8,359 nucleotides of DNA from Porphyromonas sp. (lineage in GTDB: Bacteria; Bacteroidota; Bacteroidia; Bacteroidales; Porphyromonadaceae), in NCBI GenBank assembly GCA_003640335.1, contig RBKG01000001.1, positions 1 to 8,359 of the forward strand, read 5' to 3'. Shown here piece by piece: positions 1 through 6,994 of this stretch (within the stretch, counting starts at the first letter, position 1; every line of letters begins with the position of its first letter). Both the position numbers and the translations under genes were made by a program. The notes below the pieces were generated by a model. It was not told the origin of the DNA, made no database searches, and saw nothing but the letters and a program-made list of their open reading frames with translations.

Positions 1-49
1 GCTGAAGTTTGTACAGACTACACGTGTAGTCTGCAAAAACTTCGCCGAG
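1..49. repeat. Palindromic repeat, left copy
   Basis: A perfect 20-bp palindrome, CAGACTACACGTGTAGTCTG, lies at 14-33 and is centred on CACGTG. The symmetry continues imperfectly outward: folding about the centre pairs 19 of 23 positions across 1-46, so the whole could form a long hairpin or cruciform. The outer right arm ends in CTTCGCCGAG (40-49). The reverse complement of 14-49 matches 8324-8359 at 34 of 36 positions, so this is one copy of a repeat present at both ends of the window. It lies about 145 bases beyond the terminator of the operon and overlaps no gene. It resembles extragenic palindromic (REP-like) or very short MITE-type elements. No transposase or attachment site is visible, so its class is an inference. 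Confidence 0.85.
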
Positions 50-194
50 TGCTGAACTTGAGTACGCACACATAATTATTCAATTTACCTAGTTCGCTGT
101 TTAGTCTATGCGTAATATACTCTAAAAGAAGATGTAACAGTTCTCTCGAAATGGATAGATACACTCCCCCTTTATACCCATAATTGAGATAATA
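50..194. other. Intergenic stretch with no recognisable gene
   Basis: This AT-rich spacer lies between the left palindrome and the terminator hairpin. All frames close quickly and I see no tRNA-like fold, no convincing promoter in either direction and no start of a neighbouring gene. A short inverted pair, tacgca near 64 and tgcgta near 109, is too weak and too far apart to call. The stretch probably separates this operon from whatever lies to the left. Confidence 0.6.
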
Positions 195-233
195 AAATGA
201 CTCAGACTTAATATAACAAAGTCTGAGTCATTT
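195..233 (-). terminator. Intrinsic terminator downstream of rlmD
   Basis: A perfect 15-bp inverted repeat (arms 195-209 and 219-233) encloses a 9-base loop. On the minus strand the hairpin is followed by a T-rich run (TTATTATCTCAATTA), and the arm itself ends in TTT, giving the stem-then-U-tract form of a Rho-independent terminator. It begins 22 bases past the rlmD stop codon. Because the arms begin with AAA and end with TTT it could work in both directions, although no gene is visible on the left to use it. Confidence 0.85.
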
Positions 234-255
234 CATTTAGTTCGAGAATATTCTC

Positions 256-1716
256 TTACTTGCTTACGCGATCTAACGCGACGACATTCTCAATATGGTG
301 AGTATGAGGGAACATATCCACTGCACGGCTCTTAGTTATCACATAATCACCTGCCTCTGTTAGCATAGCAAGGTCTCTAGCTTGAGTCGCAGGATTACAA
401 CTCACATAGACAATGCGCTTGGGCTTAGCTCGGAGAATAGTCCCAATAACATCTTCATGCATTCCAGCTCTCGGAGGGTCTGTAATGATAACATCAGGCT
501 GTCCATGCTGGGCAATAAAATCGTCAGTCAAGATATCTTTCATATCCCCTGCATAGAAGAGAGTATTATCAATATCATTCACCCGACTATTAAGCTTAGC
601 ATCTTCAATGGCTTCTGGCACGTACTCAATACCAACAACGGAACGAGCTGAACGAGCAACAAAATTAGCTATTGTACCTGTCCCAGTATATAAGTCATAG
701 ACAAACTCATGCCCTGTAAGACCAGCAAAATCGCGTGCAACCTTGTAGAGTTCGTAGGCTTGTTTACTATTAGTTTGATAGAAAGACTTGGGTCCTATAC
801 GGAAACGCAAGCCTTCCATATCTTCCTCAATATAATCCCGACCGCTATGCGTATGAATTTCTTGGTCTGTAATCGTGTCATTGGCTTTGGCATTTATCAC
901 ATAAAGCAAAGCTGTTATTTCAGGAAATCTAGCACGTAGAGCATCAAGCAATTCTTCCCTAGCTGAGACATCATCACGATAAAAGACCACAACGACCATT
1001 GACTCTCCAATAGAAGTAGTACGTATCATCAAGGTACGCATCAAGCCTTCTTGATTACGCAAATCAAAGTAAGGATATTTCTCAGGATTACTCAAGCAAT
1101 AATCTCGCACAAAAAGACGAATACTATCACTAAGCTCACTTCCTAGGTGACAACGGTCAATATCTAAAACCTTATCAAACATTCCTGGGATATGAAAACC
1201 AAGTCCAGGCTCAATGTATGGTAGGATATTGCCCTCTTCATCTCGACGACTTTGCAATAGTTCATCAGAAATTTCCCCAGGGAGCAACCAACGCTTATGA
1301 CTAAATGTAAACTCTAGTTTGTTTCGGTAACGCTCAGTTTCCGCAGAACCCAGTATAGGCAGATACTCTTGAATATCTACCTTTCCCAAGCGTTCCATAG
1401 CATCACGCACGACCTGATCTTTAGCCTCCAATTGCATCTCATAAGGGATATGTTGCCACTTGCAACCACCACAAATAGTGAAATGCGAGCAGATAGGCTC
1501 TACACGTTCTTCTGCAGGTTGTGTAAGACTAAGTATTTTTCCCTCAAGAAAACTCTTTTTCTTCTTGACCACCTGCACGTCACACACATCTCCAGGGCAA
1601 GCAAAGGGTACGAAAAGCACCTGCCCATCAATGTGGGCAAGTGCCTTACCTTCGCCTGCCAAGGTTTCAATCTGGACTCCCGATAGCTTTGGGAGCTCTT
1701 TCTTCTTCCTTGCCAA
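256..1716 (-). CDS. rlmD: 23S rRNA (uracil-C5)-methyltransferase, RlmD/RumA type
   Basis: This is a SAM-dependent enzyme that makes 5-methyluridine in 23S rRNA (U1939 in E. coli numbering for RlmD). The 486-residue protein opens with a TRAM-type RNA-binding domain (about 12-65). Iron-sulfur cysteines follow as C76-x5-C82-x2-C85, with a fourth at C189. The C-terminal methyltransferase domain has FYQTN (312-316), the SAM loop DLYTGTGT (341-348), DPPR (413-416), the nucleophile C440 in YVSCNP and the likely general base E476 in HHIENVVAL. The start codon is TTG: an in-frame TAA lies only three codons upstream and the next Met is at residue 93, inside the fold, so no ATG fits. Five bases separate it from glmM, so it is probably co-transcribed as the last gene before the terminator. 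The family is certain. The exact target base (U1939, U747 or both) cannot be read from sequence, since related enzymes such as RlmC and RlmCD share these motifs. Confidence 0.93.
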   Translation of the reverse strand: MARKKKELPKLSGVQIETLAGEGKALAHIDGQVLFVPFACPGDVCDVQVVKKKKSFLEGKILSLTQPAEERVEPICSHFTICGGCKWQHIPYEMQLEAKDQVVRDAMERLGKVDIQEYLPILGSAETERYRNKLEFTFSHKRWLLPGEISDELLQSRRDEEGNILPYIEPGLGFHIPGMFDKVLDIDRCHLGSELSDSIRLFVRDYCLSNPEKYPYFDLRNQEGLMRTLMIRTTSIGESMVVVVFYRDDVSAREELLDALRARFPEITALLYVINAKANDTITDQEIHTHSGRDYIEEDMEGLRFRIGPKSFYQTNSKQAYELYKVARDFAGLTGHEFVYDLYTGTGTIANFVARSARSVVGIEYVPEAIEDAKLNSRVNDIDNTLFYAGDMKDILTDDFIAQHGQPDVIITDPPRAGMHEDVIGTILRAKPKRIVYVSCNPATQARDLAMLTEAGDYVITKSRAVDMFPHTHHIENVVALDRVSK

Positions 1717-1721
1717 TATAT

Positions 1722-3116
1722 TTATTTAAAGTATTTCAGTATTATATTCTTATACTCGTCTGCCAAAGCTTGAGCTGCTTCTTGCGTAGTAGCTTCAGTG
1801 TAAATACGTATAATTGGTTCTGTATTACTGCGACGAATATGAACCCACTTATCTTCAAAATCAAGCTTAACGCCATCAACCAAACTTATTTGAGCATGCT
1901 CAGGCACATTAGCAGCCAAACGCTCAAGCACAAGTTGAGTATCTGTACGAGGAGGTAGCTCTACTTTTTGCTTACTCATAAAGTACTGAGGATAAGCCGT
2001 GCGCAGTTCGCTCACAGTCTTCTTCTTCTTAGCTAAGAGAGATAGGAACAACGCAATCCCAACAAGAGCATCGCGACCATAATGAAGTTCTGGATAAATG
2101 ACACCGCCATTACCCTCACCACCAATCAAAGCATCGTTGGCTTTCATCTTGGTCACAACATTCACTTCGCCGACAGCAGCAGCTTCATAGCGACCTCCAT
2201 GCTTATGAGTCACATCTCTTAAGGCGCGAGTACTACTCAAATTAGATACAGTATTACCACCACCATTCATTTCAAGAAGATAGTCGGCAATAGCTACAAG
2301 TGTGTACTCTTCACCAAAGAAGTTACCTTGCTCATCCAAGATAGAGAGTCTATCTACATCAGGGTCTACGACAAAACCAACATCAACGCCTAAATCACGA
2401 ATCATTCGGCTGATATCACCAAGGTGCTCTGGAAGAGGTTCTGGATTATGAGCAAAGTTACCCGTTACATCCGTATACAAGCCAAACACATGCTCTACTC
2501 CAAGAGCTTTGAAGAGCGGAGGAAGTGCAATAGCACCAACAGAATTGACACTATCAAAAGCTACCTTAAAGTTAGCTTCACGAATAGCCTCTACATCCAC
2601 ACCTCTAGCTCGGAGAACTTCTGTAATATGCTCTTCTAAGTAAGACGATTCCTCAAGCATACGTCCCATTGACTCCACGGGAGCAAAAGAGAGGTCCTTG
2701 CTCTCAGCTAAGCGTAGAATCTCTTCTCCTTGCGCCTTACTGATGAACTCTCCACGCTCATTAAGGAGCTTTAGAGCATTCCATTCTCTAGGATTATGGC
2801 TAGCTGTAATGATAATACCACCATCACAACGCTTACCGGTAACAGCCATTTCTGTGGTAGGTGTCGTCGCCAAACCTATATCAATGACATCACACCCCAT
2901 ACCGAGAAGTGTCCCGATAACAACGTGGCGAACCATATCGCCAGACATACGGGCATCTCTCCCCACAACGATACGTGGGCGAGCTTTACCTGTAAACTCT
3001 CTTGTGAACTGTGCGTAAGCTGCAGTAAACTGAGCAATACTCACTGGATTAAGACCATCACGCACACCTGCTCCGATAGTTCCCCTTATCCCTGAGATAG
3101 ACTTGATTAGTGTCAT
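1722..3116 (-). CDS. glmM: Phosphoglucosamine mutase-type phosphohexomutase
   Basis: This alpha-D-phosphohexomutase of 464 residues probably converts glucosamine-6-phosphate to glucosamine-1-phosphate, the step before UDP-GlcNAc, and so feeds peptidoglycan synthesis in the cytoplasm. The phosphoserine loop is TASHNP (104-109, S106), the magnesium loop DPDVDR has D251, D253 and D255, the sugar loop is GGEGNGG (332-338), and a phosphate-binding RRSNTEP motif lies near the C-terminus. The sugar loop differs from the GEQSGH form of E. coli GlmM and resembles archaeal PGM/PMM-type proteins; SNTEP replaces SGTEP. Substrate choice is therefore inferred from what is usual in Bacteroidetes, where this protein is commonly annotated GlmM. 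Phosphomannomutase or phosphoglucomutase activity is possible. The ATG start agrees with the conserved N-terminus (SISGIRG at 6-12, the usual G-x-RG region). It follows the lipoprotein gene by 35 bases and precedes rlmD by 5. Confidence 0.88.
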   Translation of the reverse strand: MTLIKSISGIRGTIGAGVRDGLNPVSIAQFTAAYAQFTREFTGKARPRIVVGRDARMSGDMVRHVVIGTLLGMGCDVIDIGLATTPTTEMAVTGKRCDGGIIITASHNPREWNALKLLNERGEFISKAQGEEILRLAESKDLSFAPVESMGRMLEESSYLEEHITEVLRARGVDVEAIREANFKVAFDSVNSVGAIALPPLFKALGVEHVFGLYTDVTGNFAHNPEPLPEHLGDISRMIRDLGVDVGFVVDPDVDRLSILDEQGNFFGEEYTLVAIADYLLEMNGGGNTVSNLSSTRALRDVTHKHGGRYEAAAVGEVNVVTKMKANDALIGGEGNGGVIYPELHYGRDALVGIALFLSLLAKKKKTVSELRTAYPQYFMSKQKVELPPRTDTQLVLERLAANVPEHAQISLVDGVKLDFEDKWVHIRRSNTEPIIRIYTEATTQEAAQALADEYKNIILKYFK

Positions 3117-3151
3117 AACTTCTATGATGATTATTGTATGTATATCTACAA

Positions 3152-3769
3152 CTAATGGTACACGTATCTTGCTTCCTCAACGAAAGTAGTCATTCCTGAA
3201 CCATAAAATTCACTTGGGCCAAGCTCAAATGGAATTATCAAAGAAACCCTTGCTCCATCTCCCAGCTGAGACGCAGGGAAAGCAAGCCCCTCACACATAT
3301 ACTGGTCGTAGCTATTCACTGGAGCCGTACTGGGCTTAGGCGTAAAGTGCACCTCACCTTGATTGTAGTAGTTTACATAGGTAAACTCTAGCTCGAGAAT
3401 ATCTGCCTTACTAAGATTATCAAAAACAGACGTACGAGAAACTGACTTCGAGAACATATACCCCTTCATCTGAAGGTACACTGTAGTCTGGTTTACCTTA
3501 GCTAGCTTAGACATATCTCCCTTATCTAGAACTCTTACATAAAGCCCATTCCTTAGACGATAGTACACATCTGAGTCTAGAGATGATAAGGGTAAGGTGT
3601 TATCCGAACGCTTTACGACCTTCAAGCTTTTAGAACTTTGCAGGGTCTCAATAGCATCAGTCTGCTCATCCTTCATTTCACTCAAGGACTTTGTTTTATT
3701 ATCTCTACAACTAGCTAAACTACAGAGAGCCACGACACCTAAAGCTACTACTCTACTATTTATTCTCAT
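3152..3769 (-). CDS. Predicted lipoprotein, DUF4827/FKBP-like
   Basis: This 205-residue protein starts with a lipoprotein signal: Arg at residues 2 and 6, a hydrophobic stretch (7-19) and a lipobox LASC with C21 as the lipidated residue. After C21 comes RDNKTK, which lacks the run of acidic residues that marks surface-exported lipoproteins in some Bacteroidetes, so it may stay periplasmic. A polar linker (about 22-60) leads to a beta-rich domain. GLYVRVLDKGD (75-85), VYLQMKGYMF (97-106) and a late segment with GLAFPASQLGDGARVSLIIP (161-180) resemble a degenerate FKBP-type fold as in DUF4827 proteins. I do not see the aromatic active-site set of a working prolyl isomerase. From recall, DUF4827 proteins often neighbour glmM in Bacteroidales; this was not checked. 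Function is unknown. It lies 35 bases upstream of glmM, probably in the same transcript, with its own promoter candidate ahead. Confidence 0.75.
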   Translation of the reverse strand: MRINSRVVALGVVALCSLASCRDNKTKSLSEMKDEQTDAIETLQSSKSLKVVKRSDNTLPLSSLDSDVYYRLRNGLYVRVLDKGDMSKLAKVNQTTVYLQMKGYMFSKSVSRTSVFDNLSKADILELEFTYVNYYNQGEVHFTPKPSTAPVNSYDQYMCEGLAFPASQLGDGARVSLIIPFELGPSEFYGSGMTTFVEEARYVYH

Positions 3770-3927
3770 ATTTTATTTAATGCTTTCTCTAAGGGGCTCT
3801 CCACAAAGAACCTCATTATGTACACAAAGATAATATTTTCCCTATATCCTAAATATTTCAGAATAAAATCAAAACCTCCACGATATTATTTTGACAACTC
3901 TCCAATATCAATTATGAAGAAGTACAA
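3770..3927. other. Gap between folK and the lipoprotein gene
   Basis: This 158-base AT-rich gap is the largest internal break in the gene run. It holds a promoter candidate for the downstream group (3825-3853). I found no clear terminator hairpin after folK, so read-through from the upstream operon into the lipoprotein-glmM-rlmD group is possible. Confidence 0.5.
3825..3853 (-). promoter_or_regulatory. Weak promoter candidate for lipoprotein-glmM-rlmD
   Basis: The minus strand reads TATCTTTG at 3832-3825, a full match to the Bacteroidetes -7 element TAnnTTTG. The upstream partner is poor: only TTTA (3853-3850) lies at 17 bases, against the usual TTTG at 19-21. A start near 3818 would give a leader of about 50 bases. 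The site is plausible because it lies in the only sizeable gap of the cluster, but the poor -33 element keeps it tentative. Confidence 0.35.
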
Positions 3928-4335
3928 TTAAATCAAAATCTCTTTTAGTGGACGCATAACGAAATCGCGTTCCCACATACGTGGATGAGGTATTTGCAAT
4001 TCCTCACTATTTACCTCCAAATTATCGTAGAGTAGTATATCAATGTCAATTGTTCTATCATAATGAACTCCATCATGGCTCTTACGAGTACGACCTAAAT
4101 CTCGCTCTAATTGCTTTAAGACCTTGAGCAACTCATACGGATTTAGCTCTGTCGTAACCCTTACAGCCATATTCAAGAACAAATGCACAGAGTCAAAGCC
4201 TACAGGCTCTGTCTCTATGCATGATGAAATAGCCTCTACTCGTCCTACACGTTCAGCAATTTCATTTATTGCTGTATGTAGCAACTGTCTCCTATCACCC
4301 AAGTTACTTCCAAGGGAGAGGTAAGTCGTAGGCAT
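3928..4335 (-). CDS. folK: 2-amino-4-hydroxy-6-hydroxymethyldihydropteridine pyrophosphokinase
   Basis: HPPK moves pyrophosphate from ATP to 6-hydroxymethyl-7,8-dihydropterin, the step before dihydropteroate synthase in folate synthesis. The 135-residue protein carries SLGSNLGDR (7-15), ETEPVGF (41-47), the N-terminal part of the ATP-binding region at LGRTR (80-84), DRTIDIDIL (93-101) with the two magnesium-binding aspartates D97 and D99, and the C-terminal IPHPRMWERDFVMRPL (115-130). In place of the usual G-P-R before the DxD pair it reads Y-D-R, which I recall as common in Bacteroidetes. It is a stand-alone domain with no FolB, FolP or kinase fusion (some Bacteroidetes have a FolK-deoxynucleoside kinase fusion). 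It starts 4 bases after the queA stop, implying co-transcription and probably coupled translation. Confidence 0.93.
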   Translation of the reverse strand: MPTTYLSLGSNLGDRRQLLHTAINEIAERVGRVEAISSCIETEPVGFDSVHLFLNMAVRVTTELNPYELLKVLKQLERDLGRTRKSHDGVHYDRTIDIDILLYDNLEVNSEELQIPHPRMWERDFVMRPLKEILI

Positions 4336-4339
4336 TTAT

Positions 4340-5389
4340 TTAGATTATAAGCAGTGCATCTCCATACGCACCAAAACGATAACCTTCCTCAATAGCCACC
4401 TTATAAGCGTTCATCACATGCTCATATCCGCCGAAAGCCGCTGTCTCCATAAGTAAAGTAGACTTTGAAAGATGGAAGTTTGTAACCAAGGTCGATGGAA
4501 TAGCAAATTCGTAAGGAGGGAAAATAAATTTATTCGTCCAACCATCATAAGTTTTTAGATGGCGGTCCGTACCACTACAAGTCTCTACAGCTCTGAGAGT
4601 AGCTGCCCCTACGATACAAATCTTATTTCCGCTATCGACAGCCTTATTAACGATTTCACAGCATTCGTTTGGAACAAGTATCTGCTCGCTCTCCATCTTA
4701 TGCTTAGTCAAATCTTCGACATCAATCTCTCTATAACTACCAAGCCCATGGTAAACGGTAAGGAAAGCCTTCTTTACATCACGAATTTCCATACGCTTAA
4801 GTAGTTCACGACTAAAGTGCAAATTAGATGCTGGCGCAACCACTGCACCTTCATTAGCCGCAAAAAGCGTCTGATAACGGTCAATATCGTCTTCCGTAGG
4901 TCTACGCTCAATATACTTAGGTAGTGGTGTTTCTCCCTGAGCAAATAGAGCTTCTCTAAACTCTTCATGCGTACCATCGAAGAAGAAACGCAAAGTACGA
5001 CCTCTAGACGTTGTATTATCTATAACTTCAGCAACAAGACTCTCATCATCACCGAAATAAAGCTTATTACCAATACGAATTTTACGTGCAGGGTCAACGA
5101 GTACATCCCAAAGTTTGAACTCACTACTTAACTCTCGTAGCAAGAAAACTTCAATCTGAGCCCCTGTTTTCTCTTTGTTACCATACAGACGAGCAGGAAA
5201 CACACGAGCATCATTAAAGACAAAAACATCGTCTTTACCGAAGTAGTTAATTATGTCTTTGAAAATCTTGTGCTCTATCTCTCCTGTCTTACGATCAAGC
5301 ACCATCAAACGAGATTCATCACGGAAGCGCGCTGGCTCTTGTGCAATCAGTTCGGCTGGTACATCTAATTTGAACTGTGATAACTTCAT
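4340..5389 (-). CDS. queA: S-adenosylmethionine:tRNA ribosyltransferase-isomerase
   Basis: QueA transfers and isomerises the ribose of SAM onto 7-aminomethyl-7-deazaguanine at the tRNA wobble position, giving epoxyqueuosine. The 349-residue length and the N-terminal [25 protein letters not shown] (23-33), [11 protein letters not shown] (58-68), GETPLP (152-157), NKFIFPPY (286-293), [11 protein letters not shown] (303-313) and YGDALLI near the end are typical. Two normally rigid signatures differ: APTAGLHF reads APASNLHF (185-192), and TLHxGxGxF reads TVYHGLGSY (211-219), so the conserved His there is Tyr. The codons at the first site read cleanly (gcg cca gca tct aat ttg cac ttt), so this is not a frameshift. 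The rest is intact and the neighbours are as expected, so the gene is probably functional, possibly a clade variant. It starts with ATG after a 31-base gap behind truB. Confidence 0.92.
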   Translation of the reverse strand: MKLSQFKLDVPAELIAQEPARFRDESRLMVLDRKTGEIEHKIFKDIINYFGKDDVFVFNDARVFPARLYGNKEKTGAQIEVFLLRELSSEFKLWDVLVDPARKIRIGNKLYFGDDESLVAEVIDNTTSRGRTLRFFFDGTHEEFREALFAQGETPLPKYIERRPTEDDIDRYQTLFAANEGAVVAPASNLHFSRELLKRMEIRDVKKAFLTVYHGLGSYREIDVEDLTKHKMESEQILVPNECCEIVNKAVDSGNKICIVGAATLRAVETCSGTDRHLKTYDGWTNKFIFPPYEFAIPSTLVTNFHLSKSTLLMETAAFGGYEHVMNAYKVAIEEGYRFGAYGDALLII

Positions 5390-5420
5390 ATATTTACTTT
5401 ATTATTCTTCAAAACTACTG

Positions 5421-6137
5421 TTATAGAACCTCTTGGTTTACATATTGGTTCAGCCACTCACGTAAGCCTTCCAAGGTAATACAATCGTCTAAGCGAATAT
5501 CTCCTACCTGTGTACGCTCAAGTGCTGTTAGGTGCCCTCCACTATGAAGAGCCTTACCCAAGTCATGCGCAAGAGAACGAATATAAGTTCCTTTTCCACA
5601 AACGATACGCAGACGCAAAGAAGGTAAATCACACGATAAGATTTCAATCTCATATATGCTTACTCGCTTACTCTTCAGCTCCACCTCCTCGCCTTTACGA
5701 GCAAGGTCATAAGCTCGATGACCATCAACCTTGCATGCAGAGAATATCGGGGGAACTTGGTCAATCTCTCCAATAAACGATTGCAGAGCCTGCTCTACGG
5801 CTTCTCGTGTAATATGATCAGTAGGATAGAAAGCATCGGGTTCACTTTCCATATCATAAGTGGGCGTAGTTTGACCTAGCCGAATATCAGCAATGTACTC
5901 TTTTACTCCCTTCTGCAAACCCTCAATAAGCTTAGTATTCTTACCAGTACAGAGTATCATCACTCCTGTAGCAAGTGGGTCTAATGTCCCGGCATGACCA
6001 ACTTTAAGCTTTTTGATACCTATATGCTTACAAGCCTCATATCGGAACTTATTAACTAAGCTAAAGCTACTCCAACCAAGAGGCTTAATTAAGCCGAGTG
6101 TAAAGCCCTCACGCAAATCTACTTTCTTCTGCTCCAA
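5421..6137 (-). CDS. truB: tRNA pseudouridine(55) synthase
   Basis: TruB isomerises U55 in the T-loop of tRNAs to pseudouridine. The 238-residue protein has the N-terminal LIKPLGWSSF (16-25), the catalytic-loop motif GHAGTLDPLATG (47-58) with nucleophile D53, the conserved Y81 in KEYIADIRLG, PPIFSACKVDGHRAYDLAR (129-147) and R187 in YIRSLAHDLG. The short C-terminal part shows no recognisable full PUA domain, as in many Bacteroidetes versions. The start is TTG: the uppP stop TAA lies in the same frame only three codons upstream and no ATG or GTG comes before the conserved motif at residue 16. It lies 9 bases after uppP and 31 bases before queA, in the same operon. Confidence 0.94.
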   Translation of the reverse strand: MEQKKVDLREGFTLGLIKPLGWSSFSLVNKFRYEACKHIGIKKLKVGHAGTLDPLATGVMILCTGKNTKLIEGLQKGVKEYIADIRLGQTTPTYDMESEPDAFYPTDHITREAVEQALQSFIGEIDQVPPIFSACKVDGHRAYDLARKGEEVELKSKRVSIYEIEILSCDLPSLRLRIVCGKGTYIRSLAHDLGKALHSGGHLTALERTQVGDIRLDDCITLEGLREWLNQYVNQEVL

Positions 6138-6146
6138 GCTGATTAT

Positions 6147-6980
6147 TTAGTTTAATGAAATAGGCACACCGCTAAGGAGCAATGCTGCAAAAACAATGGC
6201 CAAAACTATACGATAATAACCAAATAGCTTGAACCCGTACTTACCGACAAAAGCAATGAAATACTTGATTACAACCAAAGCCACAATAAAGGCTACTACA
6301 TTACCGATAAGAAGCGTTTGCCAATTATCTAAATAAACATCTAAACCAGACTTGTATAATTTATAAGCCTTGAGCAATGTAGCTCCAAACATCGTTGGTA
6401 TAGCAAGAAAAAAAGAAAATTCTGCTGCTTGCTTGCGAGTTAATCCTTGTTGCATACCGCCAAAGATAGTAGCCATTGAGCGCGATACACCGGGAACCAT
6501 TGCCAAGCATTGAAAGAATCCTACAATCAAAGCCTTACGAGGACTTAAACGCTTCTCTTCATTAGCTTTAAAACTACTATCTAGGATAATCATCAGAATA
6601 CCTCCAATGAAGAGCATAGCAATCACAACCCACATACTACCAAGTAGACTATCGATATAATCTTCTAGGAGTAGACCTAAAACTGCAGCAGGAAGACAAC
6701 CTATAATCATGAGACCGTATAGTCCCCAACCCGATAGATTATATCTTCCAGTTGTATTTGATTCCGAAGAGGGAAGCCATGGAATAAATCTTCTCCAATA
6801 GTAAACAAGCACCGAAAGTATTGCGCCAAACTGTATCATTACAGTGAAAGCTTTCAGGTATTCGCTACTCTCCAAGCCCAACACCCCTTGAGCCAAAATC
6901 ATATGCCCAGTAGAAGATACAGGAAGAAACTCTGTAAGCCCTTCTACAATAGCGAGTATAACACTCGATAGTATATCCAT
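6147..6980 (-). CDS. uppP: Undecaprenyl-diphosphatase (UppP/BacA)
   Basis: This is an integral inner-membrane phosphatase that removes one phosphate from undecaprenyl diphosphate, recycling the lipid carrier for peptidoglycan and other surface polymers; higher dosage is known to give bacitracin resistance. The 277-residue product (ATG numbering) has EGLTEFLPVSSTGH (13-26), with E13, E17, S22 or S23 and H26 matching the active site, and PGVSRSMAT (163-171), with catalytic R167. Hydrophobic segments run throughout. A TTG one codon upstream (6983) would give the longest frame, but the ATG at 6980 overlaps the preceding stop as TGATG and is the better start. This one-base overlap predicts translational coupling to the DUF3098-type gene. 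truB follows after 9 bases. Confidence 0.94.
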   Translation of the reverse strand: MDILSSVILAIVEGLTEFLPVSSTGHMILAQGVLGLESSEYLKAFTVMIQFGAILSVLVYYWRRFIPWLPSSESNTTGRYNLSGWGLYGLMIIGCLPAAVLGLLLEDYIDSLLGSMWVVIAMLFIGGILMIILDSSFKANEEKRLSPRKALIVGFFQCLAMVPGVSRSMATIFGGMQQGLTRKQAAEFSFFLAIPTMFGATLLKAYKLYKSGLDVYLDNWQTLLIGNVVAFIVALVVIKYFIAFVGKYGFKLFGYYRIVLAIVFAALLLSGVPISLN

Positions 6981-6994
6981 CAATCGACTACCTT
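6978..6994 (-). promoter_or_regulatory. uppP start region: TGATG coupling and AAGG
   Basis: On the minus strand AAAAAGG ends at 6991, ten bases before the ATG at 6980-6978, and the upstream stop TGA (6982-6980) shares its A with that ATG. This fixes the likely uppP start and suggests re-initiation by ribosomes that finish the upstream gene. The AAGG may be a weak Shine-Dalgarno site; most other starts in this window have only A-rich leaders. Confidence 0.5.

Noticed and set aside
49..60. GTGCTGAACTTG resembling GTGCTGAATTTG on the minus strand at 8170-8159
   Set aside because: Eleven of twelve bases match, but a match of this quality between two spacers of this size is plausible by chance.
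382..3095. Plus-strand open frames of 70-106 codons opposite rlmD and glmM
   Set aside because: They lie antisense to strongly conserved proteins, overlap each other, and show no recognisable domains or promoters; they are shadows of the real genes.
3770..3927. Terminator or riboswitch in the folK-lipoprotein gap
   Set aside because: I could not find a stable stem followed by a T-run or any known riboswitch core; only the promoter candidate stands.
4774..4977. Minus-strand 67-codon frame inside queA
   Set aside because: It is an alternate frame within a well supported gene, with no family match.
5410..5417. TAGTTTTG (minus strand) as a -7 element before queA
   Set aside because: It fits TAnnTTTG, but no TTTG lies at a suitable distance upstream, and it falls in a 31-base gap within an apparent operon.
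6981..6983. TTG start for uppP one codon before the ATG
   Set aside because: The ATG at 6980 overlaps the upstream stop as TGATG and is the stronger start codon; the extra residue adds nothing to the family alignment.
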